Source of the DNA: Streptacidiphilus melanogenes
GTDB lineage: Bacteria > Actinomycetota > Actinomycetes > Streptomycetales > Streptomycetaceae
Direction of reading: 5' to 3'
Length of the DNA: 64,000 nucleotides
NCBI RefSeq assembly: GCF_000787835.1
Contig: NZ_BBPP01000023.1
Coordinates: 1 to 64,000, forward strand
Positions within the stretch are counted from its first letter, which is position 1. Each line of letters starts with the position of its first letter. Below the pieces are notes generated by a model. The model made no database searches. It was given only the letters and a program-made list of their open reading frames with translations, and had not been told where the DNA came from. The position numbers and the translations under genes were made by a program. Shown here in pieces: positions 42,094-51,020 of this stretch.

Positions 42094-43428
42094 CTACGCC
42101 CGGACGGCCCCCGTCACCAGCCAGGCGCCGGTCCGGGCGCGAAGTGCCATGGAGACGCCACGGACCACCATGGCGAAGCCGATCGCGACCCACAGCCCGG
42201 TCAGGCCCTGGCCGCCGAACCAGAGCGCCACCGGCGCGTAGAGCAGCAGCGTCGCCAGCATCGCCCAGGCCAGGTAGGGGCCGTCGCCCGCGCCCATGAG
42301 GACGCCGTCCAGGACGAAGACCACGCCGCACACCGGTTGCATCACTCCGGCGACCACCAGCACCGGCAGCACCTGCCGCTGCACCGCGGGGTCGCTGGTG
42401 AACAGCGGCAGGTACAGCGCATGAGCCGCGATCAGCAGGGTGCCGAGGACCACGCCCGACCCGGCGCCCCACTCCACCATCCGCCGTGTCGCGGCCCGCG
42501 CGCCCGCCGCGTCGTCGCCGCCCAGGGCCCGGCCGATCAGCGCCTGGCCGGCGATGGCGATGGCGTCGAGCGCGAACGCGAGGAAGCTCCACAGCGACAT
42601 CGCGATCTGGTGCGCGGCGATGGACGTGTTGCCCAGGCGGGCGGCGACGGCGGTCGCGATCAGCAGGATCGCGCGCAGGCTGAGCGTGCGGACCAGCAGT
42701 GGGACTCCGGCCGTCGCGCAGGCGCGGATGCCGGGCAGGTCCGGACGCAGGGTGGTCCACCAGCTCCCGTCCCCGGAGTGGTTGACGCGGATGCCTCTGA
42801 CCACGACGGTGAGGTAGGCGGCGGCCATGCCCCACTGCGCGATCACGGTGCCGAGCGCGGAACCGGAGATGCCGAGGCCGATGCCGTAGACGAGGGTCAA
42901 GTTGAGCAGCAGGTTCGAGGAGAAGCCGGCGACGGCGACGACGAGGGGGGTGCGGGTGTCCTGCAGGCCGCGCAGCACACCGGTGGCGGCGAGGACGATC
43001 AGCATCGCGGGAATCCCGGCGCAGCTGATCCGCAGGTAGTCGACCGCGTAGGGTGCGGCGGTGGACGATGCCCCGAAGAGGCGGACCACCGCCGGTGCGA
43101 CGGGCACGGCGACGACGATGACCAGGACGGAGATCAGCAGGGCCAGCCAGATGCCGTCGACGCCCTGCTTGAGTGCGGCGCGCCGGTCGCCGGAGCCGAT
43201 GCGCCGGGCGACGGCCGCGGTGGTGGCGTAGGCGAGGAAGACGAAGACGTTGACGAGCGTCGCCAGCAGGGCGGCGGAGACGCCGAGCCCGGCGAGCTGG
43301 GCGGTGCCGAGGTGGCCGACGATGGCCGAGTCCGCCATCAGGAAGAGCGGCTCGGCGATGAGTGCGCCGAAGGCGGGGAGGGCAAGCGCGAGGATCTCGC
43401 GGTCGAGGGGGCGCTGGCGCAGTCTCAT
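42094..43428 (-). CDS. MATE family efflux transporter, DinF type
   Basis: A 444-residue MATE transporter (DinF branch) with 12 predicted helices. The N-terminal repeat starts DREILALALPAFGALIAEPL and contains FLMADSAIVGHLGTAQLAGL, the second begins near residue 225. It probably exports cationic compounds in exchange for H+ or Na+. The ATG at 43428 gives the typical family length and has TAGGA 5 bases upstream; an ATG at 43479 would add 17 unconserved residues. A DnaA box (TCATCCACA) lies just upstream of 43428. Confidence 0.9.
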   Translation of the reverse strand: MRLRQRPLDREILALALPAFGALIAEPLFLMADSAIVGHLGTAQLAGLGVSAALLATLVNVFVFLAYATTAAVARRIGSGDRRAALKQGVDGIWLALLISVLVIVVAVPVAPAVVRLFGASSTAAPYAVDYLRISCAGIPAMLIVLAATGVLRGLQDTRTPLVVAVAGFSSNLLLNLTLVYGIGLGISGSALGTVIAQWGMAAAYLTVVVRGIRVNHSGDGSWWTTLRPDLPGIRACATAGVPLLVRTLSLRAILLIATAVAARLGNTSIAAHQIAMSLWSFLAFALDAIAIAGQALIGRALGGDDAAGARAATRRMVEWGAGSGVVLGTLLIAAHALYLPLFTSDPAVQRQVLPVLVVAGVMQPVCGVVFVLDGVLMGAGDGPYLAWAMLATLLLYAPVALWFGGQGLTGLWVAIGFAMVVRGVSMALRARTGAWLVTGAVRA

Positions 43429-43441
43429 GGTCCTACGGTAG

Positions 43442-43703
43442 TCATCCACAGGTAATGGGCGCAACTGCTCATTGGTCATTACGCTCTGCTGCGTCCCGGA
43501 GTCGCTCGTGCACCGTTTGTCATGATCTTCAGCCGGGTTGTGAACTTTTTCTCGGAATGCTGCGGAGGCTGATGTTTTCGCAGGTCAGAGCGCTGATTTC
43601 GGACGTCGCGTGAGCTTGTCCACAGGTTGTCCCCCGCGTCGTACACAGCCTGGGGGCAGTTCTCCACAGCTAGCGAGCAGTCATCCACACCCCCTGTGGA
43701 TAA
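43442..43703. promoter_or_regulatory. DnaA-box cluster upstream of dnaB
   Basis: The 357-base gap between the MATE gene and dnaB contains DnaA boxes at 43442-43450 (TCATCCACA), 43616-43624 (perfect TTGTCCACA), 43660-43668 (TTCTCCACA), 43681-43689 (TCATCCACA) and 43695-43703 (perfect TTATCCACA, minus strand), plus a weak TTGTCCCCC at 43627. Four boxes fall within 90 bases. No gene is evident in the gap. DnaA may regulate dnaB here, or the cluster may titrate DnaA near oriC. Confidence 0.7.
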
Positions 43704-43785
43704 CCATCTTGGCCATTGTCGGAGCCGTGCCGTTGAATGGACCGCTACGGCACGGTAGGGCGGCACGGCACGGAAGGCGGCACCG

Positions 43786-45357
43786 ATGAGCGGGGCACCG
43801 TACGACGACGGCGGGTTCGAGGACGTTCCCCCGCCGCCGGAGGACGAGTGGCCTGCCCCGGGCGGCCCCGCCGGGGACGGTCCGGGCGACCGTCTGCCCT
43901 TCTCGCGGCGCCGTGAGGGCGGCGGCGAGCGAGGCGGCGACCGCGGCGACAGGCGCGGTGGCGGGGAGCGCGGTAACGGTTCCGCGGACGGCTCAGGTGG
44001 CTCCGGTGGTTCCGGAGGCTCCGGCGTCGACGGCTTCGAACGCGTCCCGCCGCAGGACCTCGCGGCCGAGCAGTCCGTCCTCGGCGGCATGCTGCTCTCC
44101 AAGGACGCGATCGCCGACGTCGTCGAGGTCCTCAAGCCGGGCGACTACTACCGTCCGGCCCACGAGCTGATCTACAGCGCCATCCTCGACCTCTACGCCC
44201 GCGGCGAGCCGGCCGACCCGATCACCGTCGCCAGCGAGCTGGTCAAGCGCGGTGAGATCACCCGCGTCGGCGGCCCCTCCTACCTGCATACCCTCGTCAA
44301 CTCGGTGCCCACCGCGGCCAACGCCGAGTACTACGCGGAGATCGTCCACGAGCGCGCCGTCCTGCGCCGCCTGGTCGAGGCCGGCACGCGCATCGCCGGT
44401 CTCGGCTACGCCGCCGAGGGAGACGTCGACGACATCGTCAACCGCGCCCAGGCGGAGATCTATGCCGTCACCGAGCAGCGCACCAACGAGGACTACGCCC
44501 CGCTCGCCGACATCATGGAGGGCGCCCTCGACGAGATCGAGTCCATCGGCTCCCGCAGCGGCCAGATGTCCGGCGTCCCCACCGGCTTCGCCGACCTCGA
44601 CTCCCTGACCAACGGCCTCCACCCGGGTCAGATGATCGTCGTCGCGGCGCGACCCGCCATGGGTAAGTCCACGTTGGCGCTCGACTTCGCCCGGTCCTGC
44701 TCGATCAAGCATAAGATTCCGAGCGTCTTCTTCTCCCTCGAGATGGGGCGCAACGAGATCGCCATGCGTCTCCTCTCCGCGGAGGCACGGGTCGCGCTGC
44801 ACCACATGCGCACCGGCGCGATGACGGACGAGGACTGGACCCGTCTCGCCCGCCGCATGCAGGACCTGAACGACTCCCCCCTCTACATCGACGACTCCCC
44901 GAACCTGTCGATGATGGAGATCCGCGCCAAGTGCCGCCGCCTCAAGCAGCGCAACGACCTGCGCCTGGTCGTCATCGACTACCTCCAGCTGATGCAGAAC
45001 GGCGGCTCGCGCCGGGCCGAGAGCCGCCAGCAGGAGGTCTCGGAGATGTCCCGAAACCTCAAGCTGCTGGCCAAGGAGCTGGAGCTGCCGGTCATCGCGC
45101 TGTCCCAGCTGAACCGTGGTCCCGAACAGCGCACCGACAAGCGGCCGATGGTCTCCGACCTCCGTGAGTCGGGTTCGATCGAGCAGGACGCGGACATGGT
45201 CATCCTGCTGCACCGCGAGGACGCCTACGAGAAGGAGTCCCCGCGGGCCGGCGAGGCCGACCTGATCGTGGCCAAGCACCGTAACGGCCCGACGGCGACG
45301 ATCACCGTCGCGTTCCAGGGGCACTACTCCCGCTTCGTGGACATGGCGCAGAGCTGA
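43786..45357 (+). CDS. dnaB: Replicative DNA helicase DnaB
   Basis: The hexameric helicase that unwinds DNA ahead of polymerase III. In 523 residues: a low-complexity Gly/Arg/Asp N-terminus (about 1-85), the N-terminal domain (PPQDLAAEQSVLGGMLLSKD, about 88-107), and the RecA-like domain with Walker A ARPAMGKSTLALDF (about 288), Walker B LRLVVIDYLQLMQ and the H4 motif RGPEQRTDKRPMVSDLRESG. No intein is present, unlike some actinobacterial dnaB genes. It is loaded with help from DciA, encoded at the other end of the window. Confidence 0.98.
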   Translation: MSGAPYDDGGFEDVPPPPEDEWPAPGGPAGDGPGDRLPFSRRREGGGERGGDRGDRRGGGERGNGSADGSGGSGGSGGSGVDGFERVPPQDLAAEQSVLGGMLLSKDAIADVVEVLKPGDYYRPAHELIYSAILDLYARGEPADPITVASELVKRGEITRVGGPSYLHTLVNSVPTAANAEYYAEIVHERAVLRRLVEAGTRIAGLGYAAEGDVDDIVNRAQAEIYAVTEQRTNEDYAPLADIMEGALDEIESIGSRSGQMSGVPTGFADLDSLTNGLHPGQMIVVAARPAMGKSTLALDFARSCSIKHKIPSVFFSLEMGRNEIAMRLLSAEARVALHHMRTGAMTDEDWTRLARRMQDLNDSPLYIDDSPNLSMMEIRAKCRRLKQRNDLRLVVIDYLQLMQNGGSRRAESRQQEVSEMSRNLKLLAKELELPVIALSQLNRGPEQRTDKRPMVSDLRESGSIEQDADMVILLHREDAYEKESPRAGEADLIVAKHRNGPTATITVAFQGHYSRFVDMAQS

Positions 45358-45431
45358 GCCGCGGCTGTCGCTCGCTAAAGCGTAAACCCCGTTGTGCGAA
45401 GCGGTATTTCGTGGCCCTCTCCGGAGGCCCG

Positions 45432-45437
45432 TAGGGT
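45432..45437 (+). promoter_or_regulatory. -10 box of the amidase gene
   Basis: TAGGGT ends seven bases before the ATG of the amidase gene, which has no ribosome binding site; this suggests a leaderless transcript. Confidence 0.45.
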
Positions 45438-45444
45438 CGGTCGC

Positions 45445-46896
45445 ATGGAGTGGAGTCTTCTGACGGCCGAACAGCTCGCGGCTGCGCTGCGTGCCGGTGA
45501 GGTGACCTCGGCGGAACTGACCGACGCGGCGATCGCCCGCATCGAGCGGGGCGACAAGGCGATCAACGCGATCTGTGTGCCGGACTTCGACCGCGCACGG
45601 GCGGCCGCGACCGATGCCGACCGGGCGCGTGCCTGTGGCGAGGACCGGCCGCTGCTGGGTATCCCGGTGACGGTCAAGGAGTCGTACGACATCGCCGGGT
45701 TGCCCACGACCTGGGGCATGCCGCCGCACCGGAACCACGTGCCGACCGAGGACGCGGTGCAGGTGTCGCGGCTCAAGGCCGCGGGCGCGGTGGTGCTCGG
45801 CAAGACCAACGTGCCCGTGGGGCTGCAGGACATACAGACCTTCAACGAGATCTACGGCACCACCAACAACCCGTGGGACCACCGCCGTACGGCGGGCGGT
45901 TCCTCCGGCGGCTCGGCGGCGGCCCTGGCGTCCGGGTTCGGCGCGCTGTCCATCGGCTCCGACCTCGCCGGTTCGTTGCGCACCCCCGCGCATTTCTGCG
46001 GCGTCTACGCGCACAAGCCGAGCCTCGGACTCGCGGCGAGCCGCGGCATGGTCCCGCCGCCCGGGCCGGCCCTGCCGGTCGAGCACGACCTCGCCGTCGT
46101 CGGTCCGATGGCGCGCACCGCGCGCGACCTCACGCTCCTGCTCGACGTCATGGCCGGACCGGATCCGCTGACGCACGGTGTGGCGTACCACCTGACGCTG
46201 CCGCCCGCGCGCCACGAACGGCTCCGGGACTTCCGGGTCCTGGTCCTCGACGAGCATCCGCTCATTCCGACCGGGTCTGCCGTACGGGCGGCCGTGAACC
46301 GGGTGGTCGACGCGCTCGTCGACGGCGGCGCTCGCGTCGAGCGGGACAGTCCGCTGCTGCCCGATCTGACCGAAGCCGCGGTGCTCTACCGGCAGTTGCT
46401 GTTCTCGGGCTCCGTGGCGCGTTTCCCCGTCGAGGCGTACGAGCAGCTGCAGGCCCGCGCCGCCGGACTGAGCGCGGACGACCGGAGTCTCGATGCGGCG
46501 GTGCTGCGCGGCATGCTGCTGAGCCACCGCGACTGGATCGAGGCGAACAACCGTCGCGAGCTCCACCGCCACGCCTGGCGACAGCTGTTCGCCACATACG
46601 ACGCCGTGGTGTGTCCGGTCACGCCCACGCCCGCGTTCCCACACGACCACCACCCCGATCCGAGGGAACGCCGGATCGACATCGACGGCGTCGCGTACCC
46701 GTACTTCGACCAGCTCGTCTGGGCAGGCCTGGCCACCCTCCCCGGCCTGCCCGCCACCGCTGTCCCAGCGGGTCGGTCCCCCGAGGGCCTGCCGGTGGGC
46801 GTGCAGCTCATCGGCCCGATGTTCGAAGACCGGACCCCACTGCGGCTGGCCGAACTGCTCGAGCAGAAGATCGGGGGCTTCCAGGCACCGGAGTAG
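45445..46896 (+). CDS. Amidase signature family protein
   Basis: A 483-residue amidase that hydrolyses an unknown amide. The Ser-cisSer-Lys triad is visible: Lys in GIPVTVKESYDIAG (about residue 78), the cis-Ser in TAGGSSGGSAAALASG and the nucleophile in SIGSDLAGSLRTPAHFCG. It lacks a GatA-like operon context, so a role in tRNA amidation is unlikely. The ATG at 45445 begins MEWSLLTAEQLAAALR, a typical family start. Confidence 0.9.
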   Translation: MEWSLLTAEQLAAALRAGEVTSAELTDAAIARIERGDKAINAICVPDFDRARAAATDADRARACGEDRPLLGIPVTVKESYDIAGLPTTWGMPPHRNHVPTEDAVQVSRLKAAGAVVLGKTNVPVGLQDIQTFNEIYGTTNNPWDHRRTAGGSSGGSAAALASGFGALSIGSDLAGSLRTPAHFCGVYAHKPSLGLAASRGMVPPPGPALPVEHDLAVVGPMARTARDLTLLLDVMAGPDPLTHGVAYHLTLPPARHERLRDFRVLVLDEHPLIPTGSAVRAAVNRVVDALVDGGARVERDSPLLPDLTEAAVLYRQLLFSGSVARFPVEAYEQLQARAAGLSADDRSLDAAVLRGMLLSHRDWIEANNRRELHRHAWRQLFATYDAVVCPVTPTPAFPHDHHPDPRERRIDIDGVAYPYFDQLVWAGLATLPGLPATAVPAGRSPEGLPVGVQLIGPMFEDRTPLRLAELLEQKIGGFQAPE

Positions 46897-46943
46897 GGCG
46901 TACCAGCCCCGGCGCGGAGCCGGCTGCGCCCTACACTGGCGTG

Positions 46944-47543
46944 ATGGCCCCGGACGTGCTCACGACCGCCCTGGCTCCAGGCGATGAACCACTGCTGCGG
47001 CCACTGCCGTTGGGCGTATCGGAGCTGCTGGATCGGTTGGGTGCGCCGCTGCGGCTGGTCGCGCATCTGCGGCTGGTGCACGATGTCGCGGCACAGCTCG
47101 TCGAGTGGGTCGAGCGGGAGTGCCCCGAGCTGGTCGTGGACGGTGAGGCTGTGCTGTTCGGGGCGGCGACGCATGACATCGGAAAGACGCTGCATCCCGA
47201 GGAGTTGACCGGGCCGGGCTCGCGGCACGAGGAGCGGGGGCGGGAGCTGTTGCGGGCGCACGGTGTGCCGGACTCGCTGGCGCGTTTCGCGGGGACGCAT
47301 GCGGCGTGGGGGTCCGTGTCCGTCGGGGTCGAGGATCTGCTGGTGAGCTTGGCCGACAAGGTGTGGAAGGGCAAGCGGGTCCCGGACCTGGAGGACCGCG
47401 TCGTGGCGGAGCTGTGCGCCGCGAGCGGGCGGGAGGCGTGGGAGGAGTTCCTGCGGCTGGACGAGTTCCTGACGCGTGTCGGGGACGGGGCCGAGGCGCG
47501 GCTGGCGCTCCAGGCGGCGTACCCCGCGAACCCGATCCGGTGA
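46944..47543 (+). CDS. HD-domain phosphohydrolase
   Basis: A 199-residue HD-superfamily protein. The metal-binding pattern is complete: His in RLVHDVAAQ, HD in AATHDIGKTLHP and the final Asp in SLADKVWKGKR. The substrate is probably a nucleotide or phosphate ester but cannot be named. There is no ribosome binding site; a TACACT hexamer (46932-46937) ends six bases before the ATG, indicating leaderless translation. Confidence 0.8.
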   Translation: MAPDVLTTALAPGDEPLLRPLPLGVSELLDRLGAPLRLVAHLRLVHDVAAQLVEWVERECPELVVDGEAVLFGAATHDIGKTLHPEELTGPGSRHEERGRELLRAHGVPDSLARFAGTHAAWGSVSVGVEDLLVSLADKVWKGKRVPDLEDRVVAELCAASGREAWEEFLRLDEFLTRVGDGAEARLALQAAYPANPIR

Positions 47544-47594
47544 TGTCCGATTCTTTCAAGACCCGGCCGGAGTCGCCGACCTAGGCTCGTGGAC

Positions 47595-48005
47595 ATGGAG
47601 AACACCAAGAGGACAGCTGCGCCGCAGTTCGCTTTCGTCGGGCTGGTCGTCTCGGACATGGCCGCGTCGGTGGCCTTCTACCGGCGTTTGGGGCTGGTCT
47701 TCCCCGAAGGGGCGGAGGAGCAGCCGCACGTCGAGGCGGCCCTGCCCGGAGGACTGCTGTTGGTGCTGGACACCGAGGAGACGGTGCGTTCCTTCCAGCC
47801 GGAGTGGCGCGCGCCGGCGGCGGGTGGCCGGGTGGGGATCGCGTTCCGGTGCGAGGGGCCGGAGCAGGTGGACGCCGTGTACGAGGAGCTGGTCGGGGCC
47901 GGGTATCACGGGGCGCTGAAGCCGTGGGACGCGTTCTGGGGTCAGCGGTACGCGACGGTGCACGATCCGGACGGGAACGGGGTCGACCTACTGGCACCGC
48001 TGTAG
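47595..48005 (+). CDS. Glyoxalase/bleomycin-resistance family (VOC) protein
   Basis: A 136-residue vicinal-oxygen-chelate protein with one beta-alpha-beta module at each end (FAFVGLVVSDMAASVAFYRR, then RYATVHDPDGNGVDLLAPL). Members bind metals, antibiotics or glyoxals; the exact role is unknown. The ATG at 47595 has TAGGCT seven bases upstream. An in-frame GTG two codons earlier is less likely. It is convergent with an AraC-type regulator that may be functionally linked. Confidence 0.83.
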   Translation: MENTKRTAAPQFAFVGLVVSDMAASVAFYRRLGLVFPEGAEEQPHVEAALPGGLLLVLDTEETVRSFQPEWRAPAAGGRVGIAFRCEGPEQVDAVYEELVGAGYHGALKPWDAFWGQRYATVHDPDGNGVDLLAPL

Positions 48006-48057
48006 CCGGGTCGTCCGCGCCGGTCAGGCCGGTCGTGCTTCCGCGCCGTCCGCGCAG

Positions 48058-48795
48058 TCAGCGGCGGCCGAGCAGGGCGGTCAGCGTGGATCCGGTGAAC
48101 TCGCGGACGTCGCGGGCGAAGTGGGCCTGGTCGGCGTAGCCCGTGCGGCTGGCGGTGGTGGCGAGGGGGACGCCGGTGCGGGCCAGGATGAGAGCCCGTT
48201 GAAGACGCAGGATGCGGGCGAGGGTCTTGGGCCCGTAGCCGAAGGCGTCGAGGGAACGGCGGTGGAGCCGACGGGCGCCGAGGCCGACGGTGTCGGCGGT
48301 CGCGGCCACGGAACGGCCCGCCGCCAGGGAGGCGACGACGGCGCGCAGCAGCGGGTCGGGGGCGGGGGCGTGCGCGGCCAGCCGGAGGGCGAGGTCCTCG
48401 AGGGCGACCGCAGGATCGGGCGCGGCGTCGACGCGCCCGGTGGCTCGGCGTATCTCGGCGGCTGGGAGCAGTCGCAGCTCGGCCAGGTCGACGCGGAGGT
48501 CCCGCAGGGCATGGGCGGGGACGCCGAGCAGCGCGGGCGCCGTGCCGGGCCGGAAGCGGACGCCGGCCCAGGGGCCGGGCAGGTCCGGGCCGGGCCGGTA
48601 GGCGTGCGTGTCGGGCCCGGCGACGAGGAGACGACCCTCGGTCCACAGCAGGTCCATGCAGCCGTCGGGCAGCACCGACGCGGCGTCGTCCACCCCACCG
48701 CTCGGGGACGGCGAGGTCGCGCCGCGCGTCCACACCACCGCGTCCGGCAACCGCGACGGTCGCTCGGCGTACCGGGAGTTCTCGGCGCTGGGCAC
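48058..48795 (-). CDS. AraC family transcriptional regulator
   Basis: A 245-residue regulator. The N-terminal ~110 residues are a beta-rich domain of the type with [20 protein letters not shown]; the C-terminal HTH domain has [20 protein letters not shown] and [20 protein letters not shown]. It probably controls the convergent glyoxalase-family gene or a nearby gene. The GTG start has TAGCCT ending six bases upstream, another leaderless signal. Confidence 0.85.
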   Translation of the reverse strand: MPSAENSRYAERPSRLPDAVVWTRGATSPSPSGGVDDAASVLPDGCMDLLWTEGRLLVAGPDTHAYRPGPDLPGPWAGVRFRPGTAPALLGVPAHALRDLRVDLAELRLLPAAEIRRATGRVDAAPDPAVALEDLALRLAAHAPAPDPLLRAVVASLAAGRSVAATADTVGLGARRLHRRSLDAFGYGPKTLARILRLQRALILARTGVPLATTASRTGYADQAHFARDVREFTGSTLTALLGRR

Positions 48796-48923
48796 ACCAC
48801 GAGGCTACGTCCGCAGCGGCCCCGCCGACCCGTCGTGGGCCTGCCGACGGTCACGGCGCGGCTGCGGGCACAGCAGTCGGAGCAGGCACGGCAGCCACGG
48901 CGGACCCGGCCTGGTCTCCGCAC

Positions 48924-49457
48924 TCAAGGGTCCTGTCGCAATCGGGAGATGAGCGCGTCGATGTCGAGGTGACGGTGCTCGGCGCCGTGTGGCACGACGG
49001 TGGCCGACAGCTCCAGGAAGCGCTTGAGCTGGGCGGCTTCGCCACGCAGCAGGGCCGCGTCCCGCCCGCTGCCGAGCGTGATCAGCACGGACTCCTGGCT
49101 GTCGGACTCCCTCCCTTGCTGCGGCTGCGGCTGCGGGGCGGGCCGGATGCGGACGTCGCCGAGACCGCTGGGCCGGTCGAGGCCGTGGCGGAGGGTCTCG
49201 CGGGAGAGCACCCAGGTCACGGTGGCGGCAGGACCGGTCCGGCACTGGAGGCGGACGGCGTAGGGGTCGGCCTGGGTGTAGGTCAGCCGGGCGGGGAAGG
49301 GGATCTCGCTGCCCGGTCCGGTGACGAGGTGGAGCAGGATCTCGGCGCCGCAGGCGACGCGGGCGGCAGGGTCGCCGTGGGCGGCGCGTGTGTGCGGCCT
49401 GACCGGAGCGGCCCGGTCGGCGGGCGGTTGGGGGGCGGAAGCCTGAGGTGACGTCAC
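48924..49457 (-). CDS. SsgA-like sporulation/cell-division protein (SALP)
   Basis: A 177-residue SsgA-family protein. The family fold is recognisable as RLTYTQADPYAVRLQC, TWVLSRETLRHGLDRPSGLG, DVRIRP and the C-terminal HGAEHRHLDIDALISRL. SALPs localise septation and wall growth during sporulation. This one has an unusual N-terminal extension of about 40 Pro/Ala/Arg-rich residues and an internal Pro/Gln insert. Its GTG start overlaps the stop of the small upstream gene by four bases (GTGA), so the two are probably co-translated. The C-terminal ending is more SsgB-like than SsgA-like. Confidence 0.85.
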   Translation of the reverse strand: MTSPQASAPQPPADRAAPVRPHTRAAHGDPAARVACGAEILLHLVTGPGSEIPFPARLTYTQADPYAVRLQCRTGPAATVTWVLSRETLRHGLDRPSGLGDVRIRPAPQPQPQQGRESDSQESVLITLGSGRDAALLRGEAAQLKRFLELSATVVPHGAEHRHLDIDALISRLRQDP

Positions 49458-49759
49458 TGCTCTTGCCCTTCGGGGTCTCGGCGGTGCTTGCCGGGCAGGG
49501 GACGGCCGTCGCGTGGGGCCGGAAGCGGCGTGGCTCGCAGGCCCTTGGTCAGCCGACGCCACTCCAGGTCCGGCTCGCCGGGGACGGTTCGGCCCTCGCG
49601 GTGCCAGGCCTTGGCCAGATGCGCGTAAATGGGCTCCTCGTGCTGGTGTTGCCCAAGCCCCTCGCGCGGCTGTGTCGGCGCCTGCGCGTGCTGCTGCCGA
49701 GAGGGTCGCGGAAACGTTTCTTCCGTTGGCGGAGAGGGGCTCAACGAGTCTGCCGTCAT
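49454..49759 (-). CDS. Small conserved-type actinobacterial protein, coupled to SALP gene
   Basis: A 101-residue protein starting MTADSLSPSPPTEETFPRPS, with a central block EEPIYAHLAKAWHREGRTVP followed by GEPDLEWRRL that resembles a short motif seen in small Streptomyces proteins. The N-terminal half is disordered and rich in Gln and Pro; the C-terminus is basic. The stop/start overlap with the SALP gene supports translation. Function unknown. Confidence 0.6.
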   Translation of the reverse strand: MTADSLSPSPPTEETFPRPSRQQHAQAPTQPREGLGQHQHEEPIYAHLAKAWHREGRTVPGEPDLEWRRLTKGLRATPLPAPRDGRPLPGKHRRDPEGQEQ

Positions 49760-49904
49760 GCCTGGACCAACGACGTGGACGGCCCGGGGCAACTGTCGCG
49801 GCGCGTTCTCACCCTCGGGGGGAGCGAATTGCCGCCCCACCGCCGGGGAAAGGAGGGAGAAAACGGGTCGAAAGCACCGGGCGTGAGCGCCTATCGTCCT
49901 CGCC

Positions 49905-50306
49905 ATGATGACCGATGCCACGACCGAGCCCGGGACGCAGCCGTCGCCTGCCCCGCTGCGCCACCGTCTGCGCGACGCCCTCGGCGTCGCGATCAAGGGC
50001 CGCGACCGCCTCTCCGCCTCCGTGCTCCGCGCGACCCTGGGCGCGATCGAGAACGCGGAGGCGGTCCCGGCGGACGCCGCATCCGCCGGGAGCGTCCCCG
50101 GCTCGCTCGCCATCGAGCGGAGCCCCGTCGGCGTCGGTGCGGCGGAGGTCGCGCGGCGGGTGCTGACGGAGGGCGACGTCCACGCGATCGTGCGGGCGGA
50201 GCTCGCGGAGCGGGAGGCCGCCGCCGACACCTACCTCCGCGCCGGGCGTCCGGAACAGGCGGACCGGCTCCGGGCGGAGATCGAGGTCCTGGCCGCGTTC
50301 CTGTAG
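49905..50306 (+). CDS. GatB/YqeY domain-containing protein
   Basis: A 133-residue YqeY-like protein of the kind related to the tail domain of GatB. LRHRLRDALGVAIKGRDRLS and RATLGAIENAEAVP form the N-terminal helices. YqeY proteins may bind tRNA, but no role is established. TATCGT ends seven bases before the first ATG; a second ATG is adjacent. It is convergent with the TetR gene. Confidence 0.83.
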   Translation: MMTDATTEPGTQPSPAPLRHRLRDALGVAIKGRDRLSASVLRATLGAIENAEAVPADAASAGSVPGSLAIERSPVGVGAAEVARRVLTEGDVHAIVRAELAEREAAADTYLRAGRPEQADRLRAEIEVLAAFL

Positions 50307-50324
50307 TCGCGGGCGCGGCGCCCG

Positions 50325-50912
50325 CTATCCCCGGAACATCATGCCCAGCCCCGAGGCGAAGACCTGCGGCTCGTCCACGCGGAAGGCGGCCCGCTGGAGG
50401 ATGAAGCCCTGAAGCGTGGCGAGGATGACGCGGGCGCACGCGGCCGGGTCGGCGTCGGGCGGCAGCTCCCCGTCGCGCTGGCGGGTGGTCAGTTCCGCCG
50501 CAAGCAGCGCGTTGAGGCGCTGCAGGCCGGCGCGGACCACGTCGGAGAGGGCGTCGTCGCGCATCGCCTCGGTCCAGACCTGGACGATCAGGCGGGCGAG
50601 CTCGGGGTCGTGCAGGGTGCGGATGGGTGCGGTGGGCAGGGAGGCGAGCAGCTCCGGCAGAGGGGCGTCGTGCTGCTGGAGGTGCGCGGCGAGCGAGTCC
50701 GTGACGTCGTCGAGGGACTCCGTGGCGATGGTGCGGATCAGTTCGTCCTTGCCGGGGAAGTAGCGGTAGAACGCCCCGGCCGACAGGCCGATCTCGTTCA
50801 GCAGGTCCTGCATGGACGTCGCGTGGAAGCCGTTCGCGGAGAAGCAGCGCCGTCCGCCCGCGAGGATCTGCTGCCGACGGGCTTCGCTGTGCTCCTGGGA
50901 TACGCGTGGCAT
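50325..50912 (-). CDS. TetR family transcriptional regulator
   Basis: A 195-residue repressor. The HTH is near the N-terminus: ILAGGRRCFSANGFHATSMQ then LLNEIGLSAGAFYRYFPGKD. The ATG at 50912 (MPRVSQEHSEARRQQ) begins the family domain; a promoter -10 (TACGTT) ends six bases before it, implying a leaderless mRNA, and the frame would otherwise run through the promoter. It is divergent from a membrane protein gene whose promoter overlaps its own, with the operator between, so it very probably represses both. Confidence 0.9.
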   Translation of the reverse strand: MPRVSQEHSEARRQQILAGGRRCFSANGFHATSMQDLLNEIGLSAGAFYRYFPGKDELIRTIATESLDDVTDSLAAHLQQHDAPLPELLASLPTAPIRTLHDPELARLIVQVWTEAMRDDALSDVVRAGLQRLNALLAAELTTRQRDGELPPDADPAACARVILATLQGFILQRAAFRVDEPQVFASGLGMMFRG

Positions 50913-50918
50913 GGGTCC

Positions 50919-50970
50919 AACGTAAAGCGAACGTTCATTCTTGACAACGTGGGAAGGGTGGGCGCAGGCT
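50919..50970. promoter_or_regulatory. Overlapping divergent promoters with TetR operator
   Basis: On the minus strand TTGTCA (50942-50947) and TACGTT (50919-50924) are 17 bases apart and drive tetR. On the plus strand TTGACA (50941-50946) and CAGGCT (50965-50970) are 18 bases apart and point to the membrane protein. The -35 boxes share bases. The spacer of the tetR promoter contains GAACGTTCATTC (50929-50940), half of a GAATGAAC/GTTCATTC dyad; a second copy is at 50987-50999. Confidence 0.7.
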
Positions 50971-51020
50971 GGTGCGCGCATAAAAACGAATGTTCATTCT
51001 CTATGACGGGAGCCTCTCCC

